Assembly (NCBI RefSeq): GCF_001855565.1
Contig: NZ_MKCR01000005.1
Span: forward strand, 1-64,000
Length of the DNA: 64,000 nucleotides
Reading direction: 5' to 3'
Source of the DNA: Chromobacterium amazonense
Lineage (GTDB): Bacteria; Pseudomonadota; Gammaproteobacteria; Burkholderiales; Chromobacteriaceae
Each line of letters begins with the position of its first letter. The stretch's first letter is position 1. Below the pieces are notes generated by a model. It was given only the letters and a program-made list of their open reading frames with translations, had not been told where the DNA came from and did no database searches. Position numbers and translations under genes: made by a program. This document shows positions 8,441-17,355 of this stretch, one piece after another.

Positions 8441-8463
8441 TTGGCTTTGCTTGCGAATCAGGC

Positions 8464-10809
8464 TTACAGATCAACCTGCAGGGTGACGGCCGCGCTGCGC
8501 GGCGCGCCCAGGTTGTAGCGCACCGTGTCCGCCGCATTGACCTTGGATGAGGTCGGGATGCGGTAGCTGGTGTTGAACATATTGCTGACGTTCAGCTTGA
8601 GCGTCGGGTTCTTCAGCACGCCCATATTGCCAAAGCGATAGCCGGCGTCCAGGTCTACCGTGGTGTATTCCGGCACCACCTCGTCGTTGGCCAGCGTGGC
8701 GAACTGCTTGCCGGTGTGCTTGACGTCGGTGCGGACATACCAGGCGCCCGGCGCGTATTGCAGCGACAGCGCGGCCATCCAGCGCGGGGTCATCGGGAAG
8801 TCGTTGCCTTGCAGCTGCAGCGGCGTCACGGTGCCGTTGTTTTTCCAATCCAGATTGTTCTTGATCTCGCTATGGTTGCTAGTGAAGGAGGCATAAGCGC
8901 TCCAGCCTTTCACCGGCACGGTGCCCAGCTCGATCTCGCCGCCCCAGGTATGCACATCGCCCGCATTGATATTGACGGACTTCTGGGTCACGGAATCGTA
9001 GGAGTTGGCTTGACGGTTGCGGAAGTCCACATTGAACAGCGAGCCGCTCAGCGTGATGAAGTCGCCTTGCAGGCGGTAGCCGATATCGGTGTTGATCGAA
9101 GTTTCCGGCTGCACATCGTTCACCAGCACAACCTGTCCATTCACCAGTTGCACATTGCCGTTGCTGCCGCTGTAGGCGTAGTTCGGCACCGCGCGGTAGT
9201 TCTTGGTGACGTTGAAGAACATCTGCTGCTTGGGCGTCAGGAAATAGCGCGCGCCGAAGCTAGGCAGAGTTTCGTTATAGGTTTTGGTGATGTTGTAGTC
9301 GTAAGCCGCTGCGCAGGCGGTCTTGCCGGAACAGCCTTCGTTGGCGTGATTGGTGAAATCGCGCTTGATCTGCGGCGTGCGCAAGCCGGCGTTGATGGCT
9401 AGGCGATCATCCAGGAAGTTGAAGGTGCCGATGGCGAACAACTGGGTGGCCGTGCTGATGGTTTCCCAATCGCGGTATTGGTACAGGCTGCCGTCCGGGC
9501 GAGTGATCAGGCCCGAGTGCATCCACACATCGGCCGGGCTGCCATCGCTATTGGCAATGCTGGCCGCGCCGGTCTGAATGTGCTGCGCCCGTTCGTACCA
9601 TACGCCGGCCTGCAGCAAATGGTTGCCCCAGCTTTGCTCCATGGTGATGGTAATGCCGGGGCGGCGGGTGCGCGTCATGCTGCTGCCATTGGTGATGATG
9701 GTGTCCAGCGTGTCGCCGTCGCCGTTTAGGTCTTTGGATGCCGTATTGGTATGAGTGGTCTTGTCGAGGAAGCCATTTTCCGCCTGGGTCTGTTGGCTGG
9801 TGGCGCCGCCATAGCCATACCAGAAATAAGGCTGGAGTTTGATGCGGGTATCCGGGCCGAGTTTCAGCACGGCATCAATCTTGGCGATGACGTTTTCAAA
9901 CGGGTTCTGCTGCAGTTGATAGTAAGCGGGGGTCGGGCCGGTTTCCTTCTGCGCGGTGCCGTATTGCGGCGGCAGGTGGCCGGGAATGAACCGGGTGGAG
10001 TAGTCGGCGTTGTAGCCCATTTGCTGTATTTGCTGCAGCGTCATGGCGCCAAACGCATTGCCTACCTGGCGGTTGTACAGCACGGAGGCATTGATATAGC
10101 CGCCGCTGAAATCGTAGCGGATGCCGGTGTCGACGTGGTCGCGCTTCATGCCGCCTGCGCCTTTCCACTTGTCCACTTCGCTGTGCGAATAGCTGGCGAA
10201 GGCGCGGGCTTTGCCATCGGCGAACAGGCCGGTGTCGCCGCGCACATAGGTGCGTTGCAGGCTATTGCTGCCCAGGCTCTGGGCGAAGCGCACGCGGCGC
10301 TCCTTCTCCGGGTCGCAGGTGACAAAGCTCATATTGCCGCCGCTGGCGCCCATATGCGGCGCGTCGGTATCGCTGGAGCCCTGGGTGACGGATCCTTGGC
10401 ACAGGTTTTCCAGATCGACGAATTCCTGCGGATAGACCGAATAGCTGCCGGAGTCGTTGACCGGCACGCCGTTGATGGTGACGCCGATCTGGTCCGAGTT
10501 GAAGCCGCGGATGGTCAACGCGCCGCCAAACATGCCGGAGTTGTCCTGGCTGGAGGCGTTGACGCCGGGCAGCATATTGATGCCCTGGTAGATGTTGGAG
10601 GTGGGGCTTTGCTTCTCCAGCGCGGCCTTGTTGACATCGCTGCGCGTGCGGGTACCTTCCTGTTGTTGCAGCAAGCCCACTCCCAGCTTGTCCCCGGCGC
10701 CGGTGATGGTGACGGTTTGCAGCTGGGTCTCCTCGGCGAGCGCCGCCTGGCTGGCCAGCGCGGCGAGCACGGCCAGGGTCAAGGGGCGAATATAGGTCTT
10801 CTTATTCAT
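8464..10809 (-). CDS. TonB-dependent outer-membrane receptor
   Basis: 781 residues. A signal peptide (cleavage near QAALAEE) precedes a TonB-box-like segment LQTVTITG. The plug domain follows (INMLPGVNASS, GGALTIRGFNSDQIGVTINGVPVND), then a 22-strand barrel with typical segments (FNVTKNYRAVPNY, INTDIGYRLQGDFITLSGSLFNVDFRNR, NMFNTSYRIPTSS). The usual siderophore or vitamin substrate cannot be named. Two features differ from the norm: the C-terminus is QVDL instead of an aromatic residue, and cysteines occur in pairs in the plug (CQGS, CDPE) and in an extracellular loop (CSGKTACAA). No adjacent transporter or sigma/anti-sigma pair. It may be regulated through the AT-rich leader upstream. Confidence 0.9.
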   Translation of the reverse strand: MNKKTYIRPLTLAVLAALASQAALAEETQLQTVTITGAGDKLGVGLLQQQEGTRTRSDVNKAALEKQSPTSNIYQGINMLPGVNASSQDNSGMFGGALTIRGFNSDQIGVTINGVPVNDSGSYSVYPQEFVDLENLCQGSVTQGSSDTDAPHMGASGGNMSFVTCDPEKERRVRFAQSLGSNSLQRTYVRGDTGLFADGKARAFASYSHSEVDKWKGAGGMKRDHVDTGIRYDFSGGYINASVLYNRQVGNAFGAMTLQQIQQMGYNADYSTRFIPGHLPPQYGTAQKETGPTPAYYQLQQNPFENVIAKIDAVLKLGPDTRIKLQPYFWYGYGGATSQQTQAENGFLDKTTHTNTASKDLNGDGDTLDTIITNGSSMTRTRRPGITITMEQSWGNHLLQAGVWYERAQHIQTGAASIANSDGSPADVWMHSGLITRPDGSLYQYRDWETISTATQLFAIGTFNFLDDRLAINAGLRTPQIKRDFTNHANEGCSGKTACAAAYDYNITKTYNETLPSFGARYFLTPKQQMFFNVTKNYRAVPNYAYSGSNGNVQLVNGQVVLVNDVQPETSINTDIGYRLQGDFITLSGSLFNVDFRNRQANSYDSVTQKSVNINAGDVHTWGGEIELGTVPVKGWSAYASFTSNHSEIKNNLDWKNNGTVTPLQLQGNDFPMTPRWMAALSLQYAPGAWYVRTDVKHTGKQFATLANDEVVPEYTTVDLDAGYRFGNMGVLKNPTLKLNVSNMFNTSYRIPTSSKVNAADTVRYNLGAPRSAAVTLQVDL

Positions 10810-11333
10810 TGAATTTCCTGAAATGTAGAGAAATCAATTTTTCATTGGAATGTATTTTCAGCGCAGCCGAAGTCCTGCCGTGGGGCATGGGTCAATACAG
10901 CAAGCACTGCAATGGTTGCTTGAGCGTGGTTTTGGCGCAGGGCTGAGTCCGCCGGTGGCGGCTTGCGATGGGCGAGAAGAATCGTTGCCGGTATTGGCGA
11001 TTGAACTCGGTTATGGCAAAGCGTCAGCGCGGATTATTTCGCCTTGAAATTATTTTTAAGCGGCAAATCTAGTCTATTGTCATTTCATTTTCAAGAAACA
11101 ACTATTACAAAAAGAATAAAGAAATATGTCTTTATGTGGAGTGGATCTGCAAAAATAATCAATGAAATAGAGGGTTTCTGACAAAAAAACGGGAATATGT
11201 TAATGAAATGTAAGGCTTTATCGGTGGGTTGGTGGAAAAGTATTTTGGAATTTATTTTGCGGAATCATGGTTTGATTGATGAGCCAGGAGGGGCTGCTGG
11301 GCGGCTTGAGCAAGCCGTCGGAGGGGGAAGGCT
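10810..11333. other. AT-rich intergenic stretch upstream of the TonB receptor gene
   Basis: About 520 bp without a convincing gene. Bases 11040-11270 are markedly AT-rich compared with the surroundings, with many A/T runs. The receptor ribosome binding site (CAGGAAATTCA before the ATG) is at its left edge. A short frame at 10850-11047 has no codon bias or binding site and is not believed. The stretch probably holds the receptor promoter and operators, but no clear Fur box could be recognised. Confidence 0.5.
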
Positions 11334-11599
11334 TAGGGGATGTTGACGTTTGGTGAGCGGTCGCGCCGGGATGCGTTTTGCGGCGAATCGAGGCGTTTCG
11401 CGCGCCGCATAGTCATTGCCAGCGCGGAACAACGAAGAGTCGGCGCGAAAGGCGCCCGGCCCTGCGGGTTTGGCCGCTTTGGGCCGGAAGCCACGTTGCC
11501 CAGCCCTTGCATAGCATGACTATGCTGTGGACTGTGCGCCTTGCTTCCGGCACAAATCGGCTCAAACGCGATCCACTCACCAAACGTCAACAGCCCCTA
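11334..11599. mobile_element. MITE-like element with terminal inverted repeats
   Basis: TAGGGGaTGTTGACGTTTGG at 11334 recurs inverted as CCAAACGTCAACaGCCCCTA ending at 11599. The arms continue through GTGAG, giving about 25 bp with one or two mismatches. TA flanks the G-run at both ends, as expected of a 2-bp TA target duplication. Internally there are further inverted pairs: GCATAGTCAT (11407) with ATGACTATGC (11516), and GCCGGAAGC (11484) with GCTTCCGGC (11542). No transposase frame is present; the 85-residue minus-strand frame inside is not credible as a protein. The right arm contains the lpxH stop codon. Confidence 0.7.
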
Positions 11600-12304
11600 G
11601 AGGGGGAGGGCGCGGATTCCGGCGTCGTCCAGCGCCAGGTAGCCGCTGGTTTCGCCATGCCAGTCCTGGATCACCCAGCGGTTGGACGCACCGTGGCGGT
11701 GGTGGGCGGGGCGATGGGTATGGCCGTGGATCAGCGTCGGCCAGGCATGGGCGGCCAGCAGTTCGCGCACAGCGGTCTCGGTGACGTCGGATATGGCGCT
11801 CAGCCCGGTCTGCTGCTTGTTCATCTCGCTTTGCTGCCGCGCTTGCCGGGCGATGGCGTGGCGTTCCGCCAGCGGCCTGGCCAGCATGGCCTGCTGCCAC
11901 TGCGGGTTGCGGCTGACGGCGCGGAATTGCTGGTAAGCGACGTCGTCGGTGCATAGCGCGTCGCCGTGGCACAGCAGAATGCGCTGGCCGTAGGCTTCCA
12001 TCAGCGTTGGATCGTCCAGCAAGGCGGCGCCGCTGCGTTGCTCGAAGCCGGCGCCCAGCAGGAAGTCGCGGTTGCCGCGCATCACGTACAACGGCGTTTG
12101 GGCGGCGAACGCGCGCATCGCGGCCAGCGGCGCTTCCAGATAGGCCGAATCGTCGTCGTCGCCTACCCAGTATTCGAACAGATCGCCCAGGATGTACAGC
12201 GCCTCGATCCGGCCGCGCCAGACGGCGAGCGTGTCCAGAAACAGCTGGTTGAGCGCCGGGGTGTCGTCGGCGAGGTGCAGGTCGGAAATGAAATGTATGG
12301 CCAT
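11597..12304 (-). CDS. lpxH: UDP-2,3-diacylglucosamine diphosphatase
   Basis: 235 residues. It hydrolyses UDP-2,3-diacylglucosamine to lipid X and UMP in lipid A synthesis, at the inner face of the cytoplasmic membrane. Calcineurin-like metal-binding motifs are all visible: FISDLHLADD, LGDLFEYWVGDDDD, VMRGNRDFLLG, LCHGDALCTDD and LIHGHTHRPAHH. It follows ppiB on the same strand, with a terminator-like hairpin between them. The last codons (ALPL, then TAG) run into the terminal repeat of the adjacent MITE-like element, so the original C-terminus may have been changed slightly. No catalytic region is affected. Confidence 0.96.
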   Translation of the reverse strand: MAIHFISDLHLADDTPALNQLFLDTLAVWRGRIEALYILGDLFEYWVGDDDDSAYLEAPLAAMRAFAAQTPLYVMRGNRDFLLGAGFEQRSGAALLDDPTLMEAYGQRILLCHGDALCTDDVAYQQFRAVSRNPQWQQAMLARPLAERHAIARQARQQSEMNKQQTGLSAISDVTETAVRELLAAHAWPTLIHGHTHRPAHHRHGASNRWVIQDWHGETSGYLALDDAGIRALPL

Positions 12305-12332
12305 GGCTGCTGTGCTATCCGGAACAAGACAA

Positions 12333-12353
12333 AGCCGGGGCTGGGCCCCGGCT
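12333..12353 (-). terminator. Hairpin between ppiB and lpxH
   Basis: AGCCGGGGC-TGG-GCCCCGGCT, a perfect 9-bp stem, followed on the minus strand by TTGTCTTG. It could partly terminate ppiA-ppiB transcription before lpxH. Confidence 0.55.
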
Positions 12354-12373
12354 GGATTTTCGATGCGGACGGT

Positions 12374-12865
12374 TTAGACGATTTCCGCCTTCTGGATCAC
12401 CACCGGCTCCACCGGCACGTCCTGGTGCATGCCGGTGCGGCCGGTGCGGACGGTCTTGATGCGGTCCACCACGTCCTGGCCGGCCACCACTTGGCCGAAC
12501 ACGGCGTAGCCCCAGCCTTGGGTGCTCTCGGACTTGAAGTCCAGGAAGTCGTTGTCGGACACATTGATGAAGAACTGGGCCGACGCAGAGTGCGGGTCCA
12601 TGGTGCGGGCCATGGCGACGGTGTAGGTCTTGTTGGACAGGCCGTTGTTGGCCTCGTTTTGGATAGGGTCGCGCGTCGGCTTCTGGTTCATGTCGGCGTC
12701 GAAGCCGCCGCCCTGAATCATGAAGCCGTTGATCACGCGGTGAAAGATGGTGCCGTCGTAGTGGCCGGCCTTGACGTATTCCTCGAAGTTGGCCGCGGTC
12801 TTCGGCGCCATTTCGTGGTTCAGTTCCAGGGTGATTTCGCCGAGGTTGGTCGTCAGTTTGATCAT
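12374..12865 (-). CDS. ppiB: Cytoplasmic peptidyl-prolyl cis-trans isomerase B (cyclophilin)
   Basis: 163 residues, the normal length. Cyclophilin core motifs: [15 protein letters not shown], the catalytic Arg in FHRV, and [17 protein letters not shown] plus [17 protein letters not shown]. No signal peptide. The start [11 protein letters not shown] is chosen because of AAAGGAAAG upstream; a longer frame extends about 30 codons further without homologous sequence. It is tandem with the periplasmic paralogue ppiA 37 bp upstream. Confidence 0.95.
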   Translation of the reverse strand: MIKLTTNLGEITLELNHEMAPKTAANFEEYVKAGHYDGTIFHRVINGFMIQGGGFDADMNQKPTRDPIQNEANNGLSNKTYTVAMARTMDPHSASAQFFINVSDNDFLDFKSESTQGWGYAVFGQVVAGQDVVDRIKTVRTGRTGMHQDVPVEPVVIQKAEIV

Positions 12866-12902
12866 TGTGCTTTCCTTTGCATTGCAGCCGCGCAAGGCGG
12901 GC

Positions 12903-13460
12903 TTACGGTTTGATGGTGACTTTCTGGATGACGATGGGTTCGAACGGAACGTCATCCATGCCGTTCATGCTGCCGGTGCGGGTCTTGGCGATGCGATTGA
13001 CCACATCCATGCCCTTGGTGACTTTGCCGAACACGGCGTAGCCGGCGCCTTGCGGCGTCGGCGACTTGTAATTGAGGAAGTCGTTGTTGGCGACATTGAT
13101 GAAGAACTGCGCGGTAGCGGAGTTCGGGTCTGCCGTGCGCGCCATGGCGATGGTGCCGGCATCGTTCTTCAGGCCGTTGCTCGCCTCATTGGCGATGGGC
13201 GCCTTGGTGGGTTTCTGGCTCAGCTTGGTGTCGAAGCCGCCGCCCTGGATCATGAAGCCGTCGATCACGCGGTGGAACACCGTGCCGTTGTAGTGGCCTG
13301 CCTTGGCGTAGGCGACGAAGTTGGCCACGGTCTTGGGCGCCTTGGCCGAATCCAGCGTGATTTCAATATTGCCCTTGTTGGTGGCCATTTCGACGACCGG
13401 GGCGGCGAAGGCCAGGACGGGCAGGGCGAATGCGGCCAGGCCGCAGATCAGTTTCTTCAT
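12903..13460 (-). CDS. ppiA: Periplasmic peptidyl-prolyl cis-trans isomerase A (cyclophilin)
   Basis: 185 residues. A signal peptide ([19 protein letters not shown], cleaved before APVVEM) targets it to the periplasm, where it catalyses proline isomerisation in folding proteins. Core motifs [32 protein letters not shown] and [16 protein letters not shown] match its cytoplasmic neighbour; the two probably arose by duplication. The ATG of MKK is preferred over a TTG seven codons earlier because it begins a standard signal sequence; no strong ribosome binding site is seen for either. Confidence 0.93.
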   Translation of the reverse strand: MKKLICGLAAFALPVLAFAAPVVEMATNKGNIEITLDSAKAPKTVANFVAYAKAGHYNGTVFHRVIDGFMIQGGGFDTKLSQKPTKAPIANEASNGLKNDAGTIAMARTADPNSATAQFFINVANNDFLNYKSPTPQGAGYAVFGKVTKGMDVVNRIAKTRTGSMNGMDDVPFEPIVIQKVTIKP

Positions 13461-13714
13461 GGTCGGAAGACGTGTCGGCAAGAAAGTCGGGCTGTGATTC
13501 TAGCACAGCGCGCGCGGCGGGTTGAGGCTGGAGGCGCGAGGCGGGGGGCGGCGCATCGGCTTAACCTTCGTTAAGGAAGATGTGTTTTTTCCTTGCCGCG
13601 ATAGGGATTCGAGTTTAGACTCCACGCCCAAAAAAGATGCAAGCGCTATCTATTTATCATGCTTGCGCCGCCTTGTCCGGCTCAGCCGGCCAATAAGAAG
13701 AACGTTTCAGGAAC

Positions 13715-15061
13715 ATGATCTCTATGCAATCTTCCTCGCGCACCGTCCGACTCTTGTCTATTGCCATTGCTTCCTTGTTTGCCGCCAGCCCGGCGGCCCA
13801 TGCAGCCGGTTTCCAGCTGACCGAGCAGAGCGTCACCGGCATGGGCCGCGCCTACGCCGGCGCCGGCGTGGCCGGCGATGACCTGTCCGCCGTGTTCTAC
13901 AACCCGGCTGGCATGACCCAGTTGTCCGGCACCCGCGTGCAAGGCGGCCTGACCTATGCGGAAATCGACGCGCCGTTCAGCGGCAGCAATACCAGCGCCA
14001 GCCATCTGCCGGGCACGCCTCCTTCCACCGTGACGACTTCTGCCAACGACAACGGCCGAGGCGCGGGCGAAGTGATTCCGAACGGTTACCTGACCCATCA
14101 GGTCAACGACCAGCTGTTCCTGGGCCTGGGCGTGACCACGCCGTTTGGCCTGGGCGCAAGCTATAGCGACAACTGGGGCGGCCGCGACAACGGCATCTCC
14201 AGCAGCATCATGACGGTGGACATCAATCCGTCGCTGGCTTACAAGCTGAACGACAAGTGGAGCTTCGGCGGCGGCGTGTCCGCGCAATACGCGAAGGCGG
14301 ACCTGAAGCAGGGCGCCTACCTGCCCGGCGCCAGCGGCGAACTCAAAGCCGACAGCTGGGGCTTCGGCTACAACCTGGGCGTGATGTATTCCTACAGCGC
14401 CGATACCCGCGTCGGCCTGTCCTATCGCTCCAAGATCCATCACGACGCCAAGGGCGATTACACCAATGCCGGTTTCCCCGCGCCGCTGGGCGGCCTGCTC
14501 AATGGCACGTATTCCGGCTCGGCCGAGGTGACCACGCCGGAATGGCTGATGCTGAGCGGCTACAGCAAGCTGAACAGCAAGTTCGCCGTGGGCGCCACCG
14601 CGCGCTGGACGCGCTGGAGCCGCTTCGATCAACTGGTGGTCAAGGGCAGCCCCGTGGTGCCTAAGCTGCCGGGCCTGACGCCCGCGCCGATCGACACCAC
14701 CACCACCATCGACAACCACTGGAAGAACAGCTGGCTGTTCTCGGTGGGCGGCGACTACTTCTACAGCGACGCGCTGACCCTGCGCGCGGGCCTGGGCTAC
14801 GAAACCACGCCGGTACCGAACCCGCAGCACCGCAACGTGCTGATCCCGGACGCCGACCGCATGTGGCTGACCCTGGGCGCCGGCTACCGGATCAGCAAGC
14901 AGGCCAGCGTGGACGTGAGCTACGCCTATCTGCGCGCGGTGGGCGACACCAAGATCGACAATACTTCGCATAGCCCGTTCGGCACCTCCAGCCGTCTGCA
15001 GGGCGATTACTCTTCGATCAGCGGCCACCTGCTGGGCGTACAGATGCAGTACCGCTTCTGA
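13715..15061 (+). CDS. FadL/OmpP1-family outer-membrane porin
   Basis: 448 residues. The family takes long-chain fatty acids or hydrophobic aromatics across the outer membrane. After a signal peptide ending AAHA, the mature protein begins AGFQLTEQSVTGMGRAYAG, followed by the family signature AGDDLSAVFYNPAGMTQL. The remainder has alternating beta-strand pattern and ends in the outer-membrane signal VQMQYRF with C-terminal Phe. Two ATGs are possible (13715 and 13724); AGGAAC before the first favours it. Followed by a terminator, so monocistronic. Substrate not determinable. Confidence 0.94.
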   Translation: MISMQSSSRTVRLLSIAIASLFAASPAAHAAGFQLTEQSVTGMGRAYAGAGVAGDDLSAVFYNPAGMTQLSGTRVQGGLTYAEIDAPFSGSNTSASHLPGTPPSTVTTSANDNGRGAGEVIPNGYLTHQVNDQLFLGLGVTTPFGLGASYSDNWGGRDNGISSSIMTVDINPSLAYKLNDKWSFGGGVSAQYAKADLKQGAYLPGASGELKADSWGFGYNLGVMYSYSADTRVGLSYRSKIHHDAKGDYTNAGFPAPLGGLLNGTYSGSAEVTTPEWLMLSGYSKLNSKFAVGATARWTRWSRFDQLVVKGSPVVPKLPGLTPAPIDTTTTIDNHWKNSWLFSVGGDYFYSDALTLRAGLGYETTPVPNPQHRNVLIPDADRMWLTLGAGYRISKQASVDVSYAYLRAVGDTKIDNTSHSPFGTSSRLQGDYSSISGHLLGVQMQYRF

Positions 15062-15082
15062 TTCGGAATCCAGTAATCAGAC

Positions 15083-15113
15083 AAAAGGGCGCGGCGCAAG
15101 CTGTGCCCTTTTT
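15083..15113 (+). terminator. Terminator after the FadL-type porin gene
   Basis: AAAGGGC and GCCCTTT arms around a 15-nt loop, followed by T residues (CCCTTTTT). Confidence 0.7.
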
Positions 15114-15137
15114 CGTTGGCAAGCTTGGAATCAATCG

Positions 15138-15692
15138 TCAATGCGCCATGCTCGGCTGGATTCGTTGCGGAGCGTAATGCGGCGTTTCCCGCTCCAGGTT
15201 ATAGCAGTCCATGCGCCGCATTGGCGGCGAATAAAGGTGCAGGGTGACCAAGTCTTCTTGCTGTTGATTCGATATTTTATGGATGTCTCTTGCTTGGTTA
15301 AGCAAGATGGAGCCGGTTTTGAAATCTCTGGTTTCCGTGGAAATCAATTGGCCTTGCGCGGTAGCGGCGTAGCGTTCTTCGGTGGCGGTTCCCTGAATCA
15401 CCATGATGCCGCAATGACTGCCGTGATGGTTATGAATGGAGCTGGACTGCTGGCGATGCCAGCAGAACAGTAGCAATTCGAAATGCTCATTGCCGTATAT
15501 CGGGTTGCGGTGGTAATGGCTGCCGCTGAATTTCCAGTAAGGGAGCAGCTCTTCCTGATTGAGCGGTGCATTCTGTAAAAATGCCTGAATTTGTTCCAAT
15601 CCCAGCTTCTGATTCAGCCGGGCCATGCGGGACAGCCAATAAATCAATCCGCTCGGGTGGCGGGCGTGTTCGAATAGACGCAAGGTTTCCAT
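15138..15692 (-). CDS. Cysteine dioxygenase-family protein (copy 1)
   Basis: 184 residues. The cupin fold of type I cysteine dioxygenases oxidises a thiol to a sulfinate with O2 and Fe(II). The iron ligands appear as HNH in SSIHNHHGSHCG and a later His in RDIHKISNQ. The Cys of SHCG and the Tyr of LHLYSPPM match the Cys-Tyr cross-link pair of the mammalian enzyme, and YHRNPIY supplies the substrate-binding Arg. The ATG is 300 bp downstream of a paralogue on the same strand. Substrate could be cysteine or another thiol such as 3-mercaptopropionate. Confidence 0.85.
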   Translation of the reverse strand: METLRLFEHARHPSGLIYWLSRMARLNQKLGLEQIQAFLQNAPLNQEELLPYWKFSGSHYHRNPIYGNEHFELLLFCWHRQQSSSIHNHHGSHCGIMVIQGTATEERYAATAQGQLISTETRDFKTGSILLNQARDIHKISNQQQEDLVTLHLYSPPMRRMDCYNLERETPHYAPQRIQPSMAH

Positions 15693-15993
15693 TCTTCTCT
15701 CCTGGAAGGCCGAGCGCTCGGCGCCCGCTATGCTGTCGAGATCGCCGGGTATTTTTTATTGGGCGCCGGCAAGATGAATATCGACAGTTTGCGTGGGTAC
15801 TTTATGTTTGCTTGCGAGTCGCTCCGGGAATGCCGTCGCAGTGTTTTCGATTGTGGTTTTGGGTGCTGGGTCGAATCCAGAAAACGTCGCATGCAGCGCC
15901 GTTTTTATCAGGCCATATTTTAATTGGCCGACATGTTGGCGGCAGGCTGTGAAGGACTGGCCAGCCGGGCGGAGGAAACGCTGGCCAGATTAT
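15693..15993. other. Intergenic stretch between the two dioxygenase-like genes
   Basis: About 300 bp without a credible gene. It contains the ribosome binding site of copy 1 (GGAGAG) and a palindromic GGCCGAGCGCTCGG near 15709. Base composition is lower in GC than the flanking genes in 15750-15990. It probably holds the promoter for copy 1. Confidence 0.4.
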
Positions 15994-16563
15994 TTAAATG
16001 TGATATTTCACGCAATCCGCGCCATGAAAGACGCGTTGTTGCTGCGGCTCCAAACCGAACAATTCCATTTTCTTCAGCGGCGGCGAGTACAAATGCAGCG
16101 TGACCAAGTCTGTGCCGTCCGGATGCAGGTTAGCGACTTGATGAATGTCCAGGTCTCCGTTGATCACAAGGCTACCCGCCGCCATCTCACGTGTTTCGCG
16201 CGGGCAGACTTGACCGGATGGATTCTGCACGAACACGGTTTCGGTCGCCACGCCCTCCAGCACCTTGACGCCGCACAGGCTGCCCTTGTGATTGTGGATC
16301 TGGCTGCGTTGGCCTGGCCGCCAGCAAAGCAGCAGCAGCTCGAAGTGCTCGTCGATATGGATGCGATTGCGGCGGTACTGGGCGTCGTCGAAGTGGCGGA
16401 AGGGGGAGAGGTCCGCAGTGGATAGGCTGAGAGAACGATAGAAGCGGCGCATCTGTTCCAGGTTCAGCGGAGCGTCTGCGATGGCAAGTTGGCTGATGGA
16501 TGCGGCGAGACTGGCTGCCAGGGCGTCCAGGGAGGAACGCGGAGCGAAGGCGCGGTTTGGCAT
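15994..16563 (-). CDS. Cysteine dioxygenase-family protein (copy 2)
   Basis: 189 residues, a tandem paralogue of the gene at 15138. It retains YRRNRIHIDEHFELLLLCW (with the substrate Arg), the ligands in SQIHNHKGSLCG and DIHQVANL, the Cys of SLCG and the Tyr of LHLYSPPL. The start MPNRAFAPR is chosen for the strong site AAGGAGAAG just upstream; an in-frame start further back lacks one. Both copies look catalytically complete. They may act on different thiols, or serve the same sulfur-oxidation route; this cannot be decided from sequence. Confidence 0.85.
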   Translation of the reverse strand: MPNRAFAPRSSLDALAASLAASISQLAIADAPLNLEQMRRFYRSLSLSTADLSPFRHFDDAQYRRNRIHIDEHFELLLLCWRPGQRSQIHNHKGSLCGVKVLEGVATETVFVQNPSGQVCPRETREMAAGSLVINGDLDIHQVANLHPDGTDLVTLHLYSPPLKKMELFGLEPQQQRVFHGADCVKYHI

Positions 16564-16748
16564 CTGCTTCTCCTTGCATGACTGAGCGTGGCGCTGCCCG
16601 GTGGGCTGTGCCTTTTTATTGGCGATTTTCCGCAATATTAAATCGATCCATTATGCCGATTTATATATAAGGATATTCATGGCGCTGAATCGCGCCATCA
16701 CGCTGCCAGATATAGACGCTGCAAACCATGGTCGGTTCGGCAAAAGGA

Positions 16749-17228
16749 TCAGGATGGCGGGTAGAGCGGCAGCTTCATCGTTTGCTTGATGGCATTCAGC
16801 ACGATGGTGGACTTGACGCTGCGCACCAGCGAAAGCTGCATCAGCTTGTTCATCACGAAAGCAGACAGCGATGGCAAGTCCGGCACCACGATGCGCAGCA
16901 GGTAGTCGGCCTCGCCGGCGGCGGCGTAGCATTCCAGCACTTCCGGCAGCGCGTGGATGGACTGGGCGAAATCCAGCAGCGCGGCCTCGTTGTGGCGCTC
17001 CAGGCTGACATTGGCGAAAGCCATCACCGATAGACCGACATGCTCCGGATTCAGCGCCACCTGATAACCCTGAATGATTCCGTCCTGCTCCATTCGCTGG
17101 ATGCGGCGGCCGATCTGCGACGCCGACAAGGGGATGGCCTGAGCCAGCTTCTGGTGCGTGGCGCGGGCATCCAGCTGCAGCTGCTGCAAGATCAGCATAT
17201 CGAAGCGATCTATTTCAATTTTGCGCAT
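16749..17228 (-). CDS. Lrp/AsnC-family transcriptional regulator
   Basis: 159 residues. N-terminal winged helix at about 1-55 (FDMLILQQLQLDARATHQKLA, SASQIGRRIQRMEQDGII) and a C-terminal RAM ligand-binding domain (ALPEVLECYAAAGEADYLLRIVV). The start MRKIEIDRFD is chosen because it begins the conserved domain; the longer upstream frame would overlap the promoter region. It is divergent from phhA with 127 bp between, so it is a strong candidate regulator of phenylalanine hydroxylase, probably with an aromatic amino acid as effector. That link is inferred from position. Confidence 0.92.
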   Translation of the reverse strand: MRKIEIDRFDMLILQQLQLDARATHQKLAQAIPLSASQIGRRIQRMEQDGIIQGYQVALNPEHVGLSVMAFANVSLERHNEAALLDFAQSIHALPEVLECYAAAGEADYLLRIVVPDLPSLSAFVMNKLMQLSLVRSVKSTIVLNAIKQTMKLPLYPPS

Positions 17229-17355
17229 TTTGAGCAAATTATGACGTTTAATGCGGTAAGTATGCAAAAAATCAGTTTTCAAGGCAAATTTTGCGGACTT
17301 GCCGCATGGCAGCGGGGCTAAACTAGAGTAAACCATCCAATCCGGAGCCCCAGAC
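17229..17355. promoter_or_regulatory. Divergent control region of the lrp-type gene and phhA
   Basis: 127 bp, AT-rich in the left half with repeated TTTTGC/GCAAAA words, including TTTTGCATAC and CAAATTTTGCG, the sort of A/T-centred sites bound by Lrp-type proteins. The ribosome binding site CCGGAG precedes phhA. No single promoter can be fixed with confidence. Confidence 0.45.

Noticed and set aside
10810-10900. Possible Fur box upstream of the TonB receptor gene
   Set aside because: Only short A/T words such as AATGAAAAATTGATTTC were seen; the match to the Fur consensus is too poor to claim.
10850-11047. 65-residue plus-strand frame in the AT-rich leader
   Set aside because: No ribosome binding site, no recognisable domain, and codon use unlike the neighbours.
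11333-11590. 85-residue minus-strand frame
   Set aside because: It spans the structured inverted-repeat element end to end, has no ribosome binding site, and its composition follows the repeat arms.
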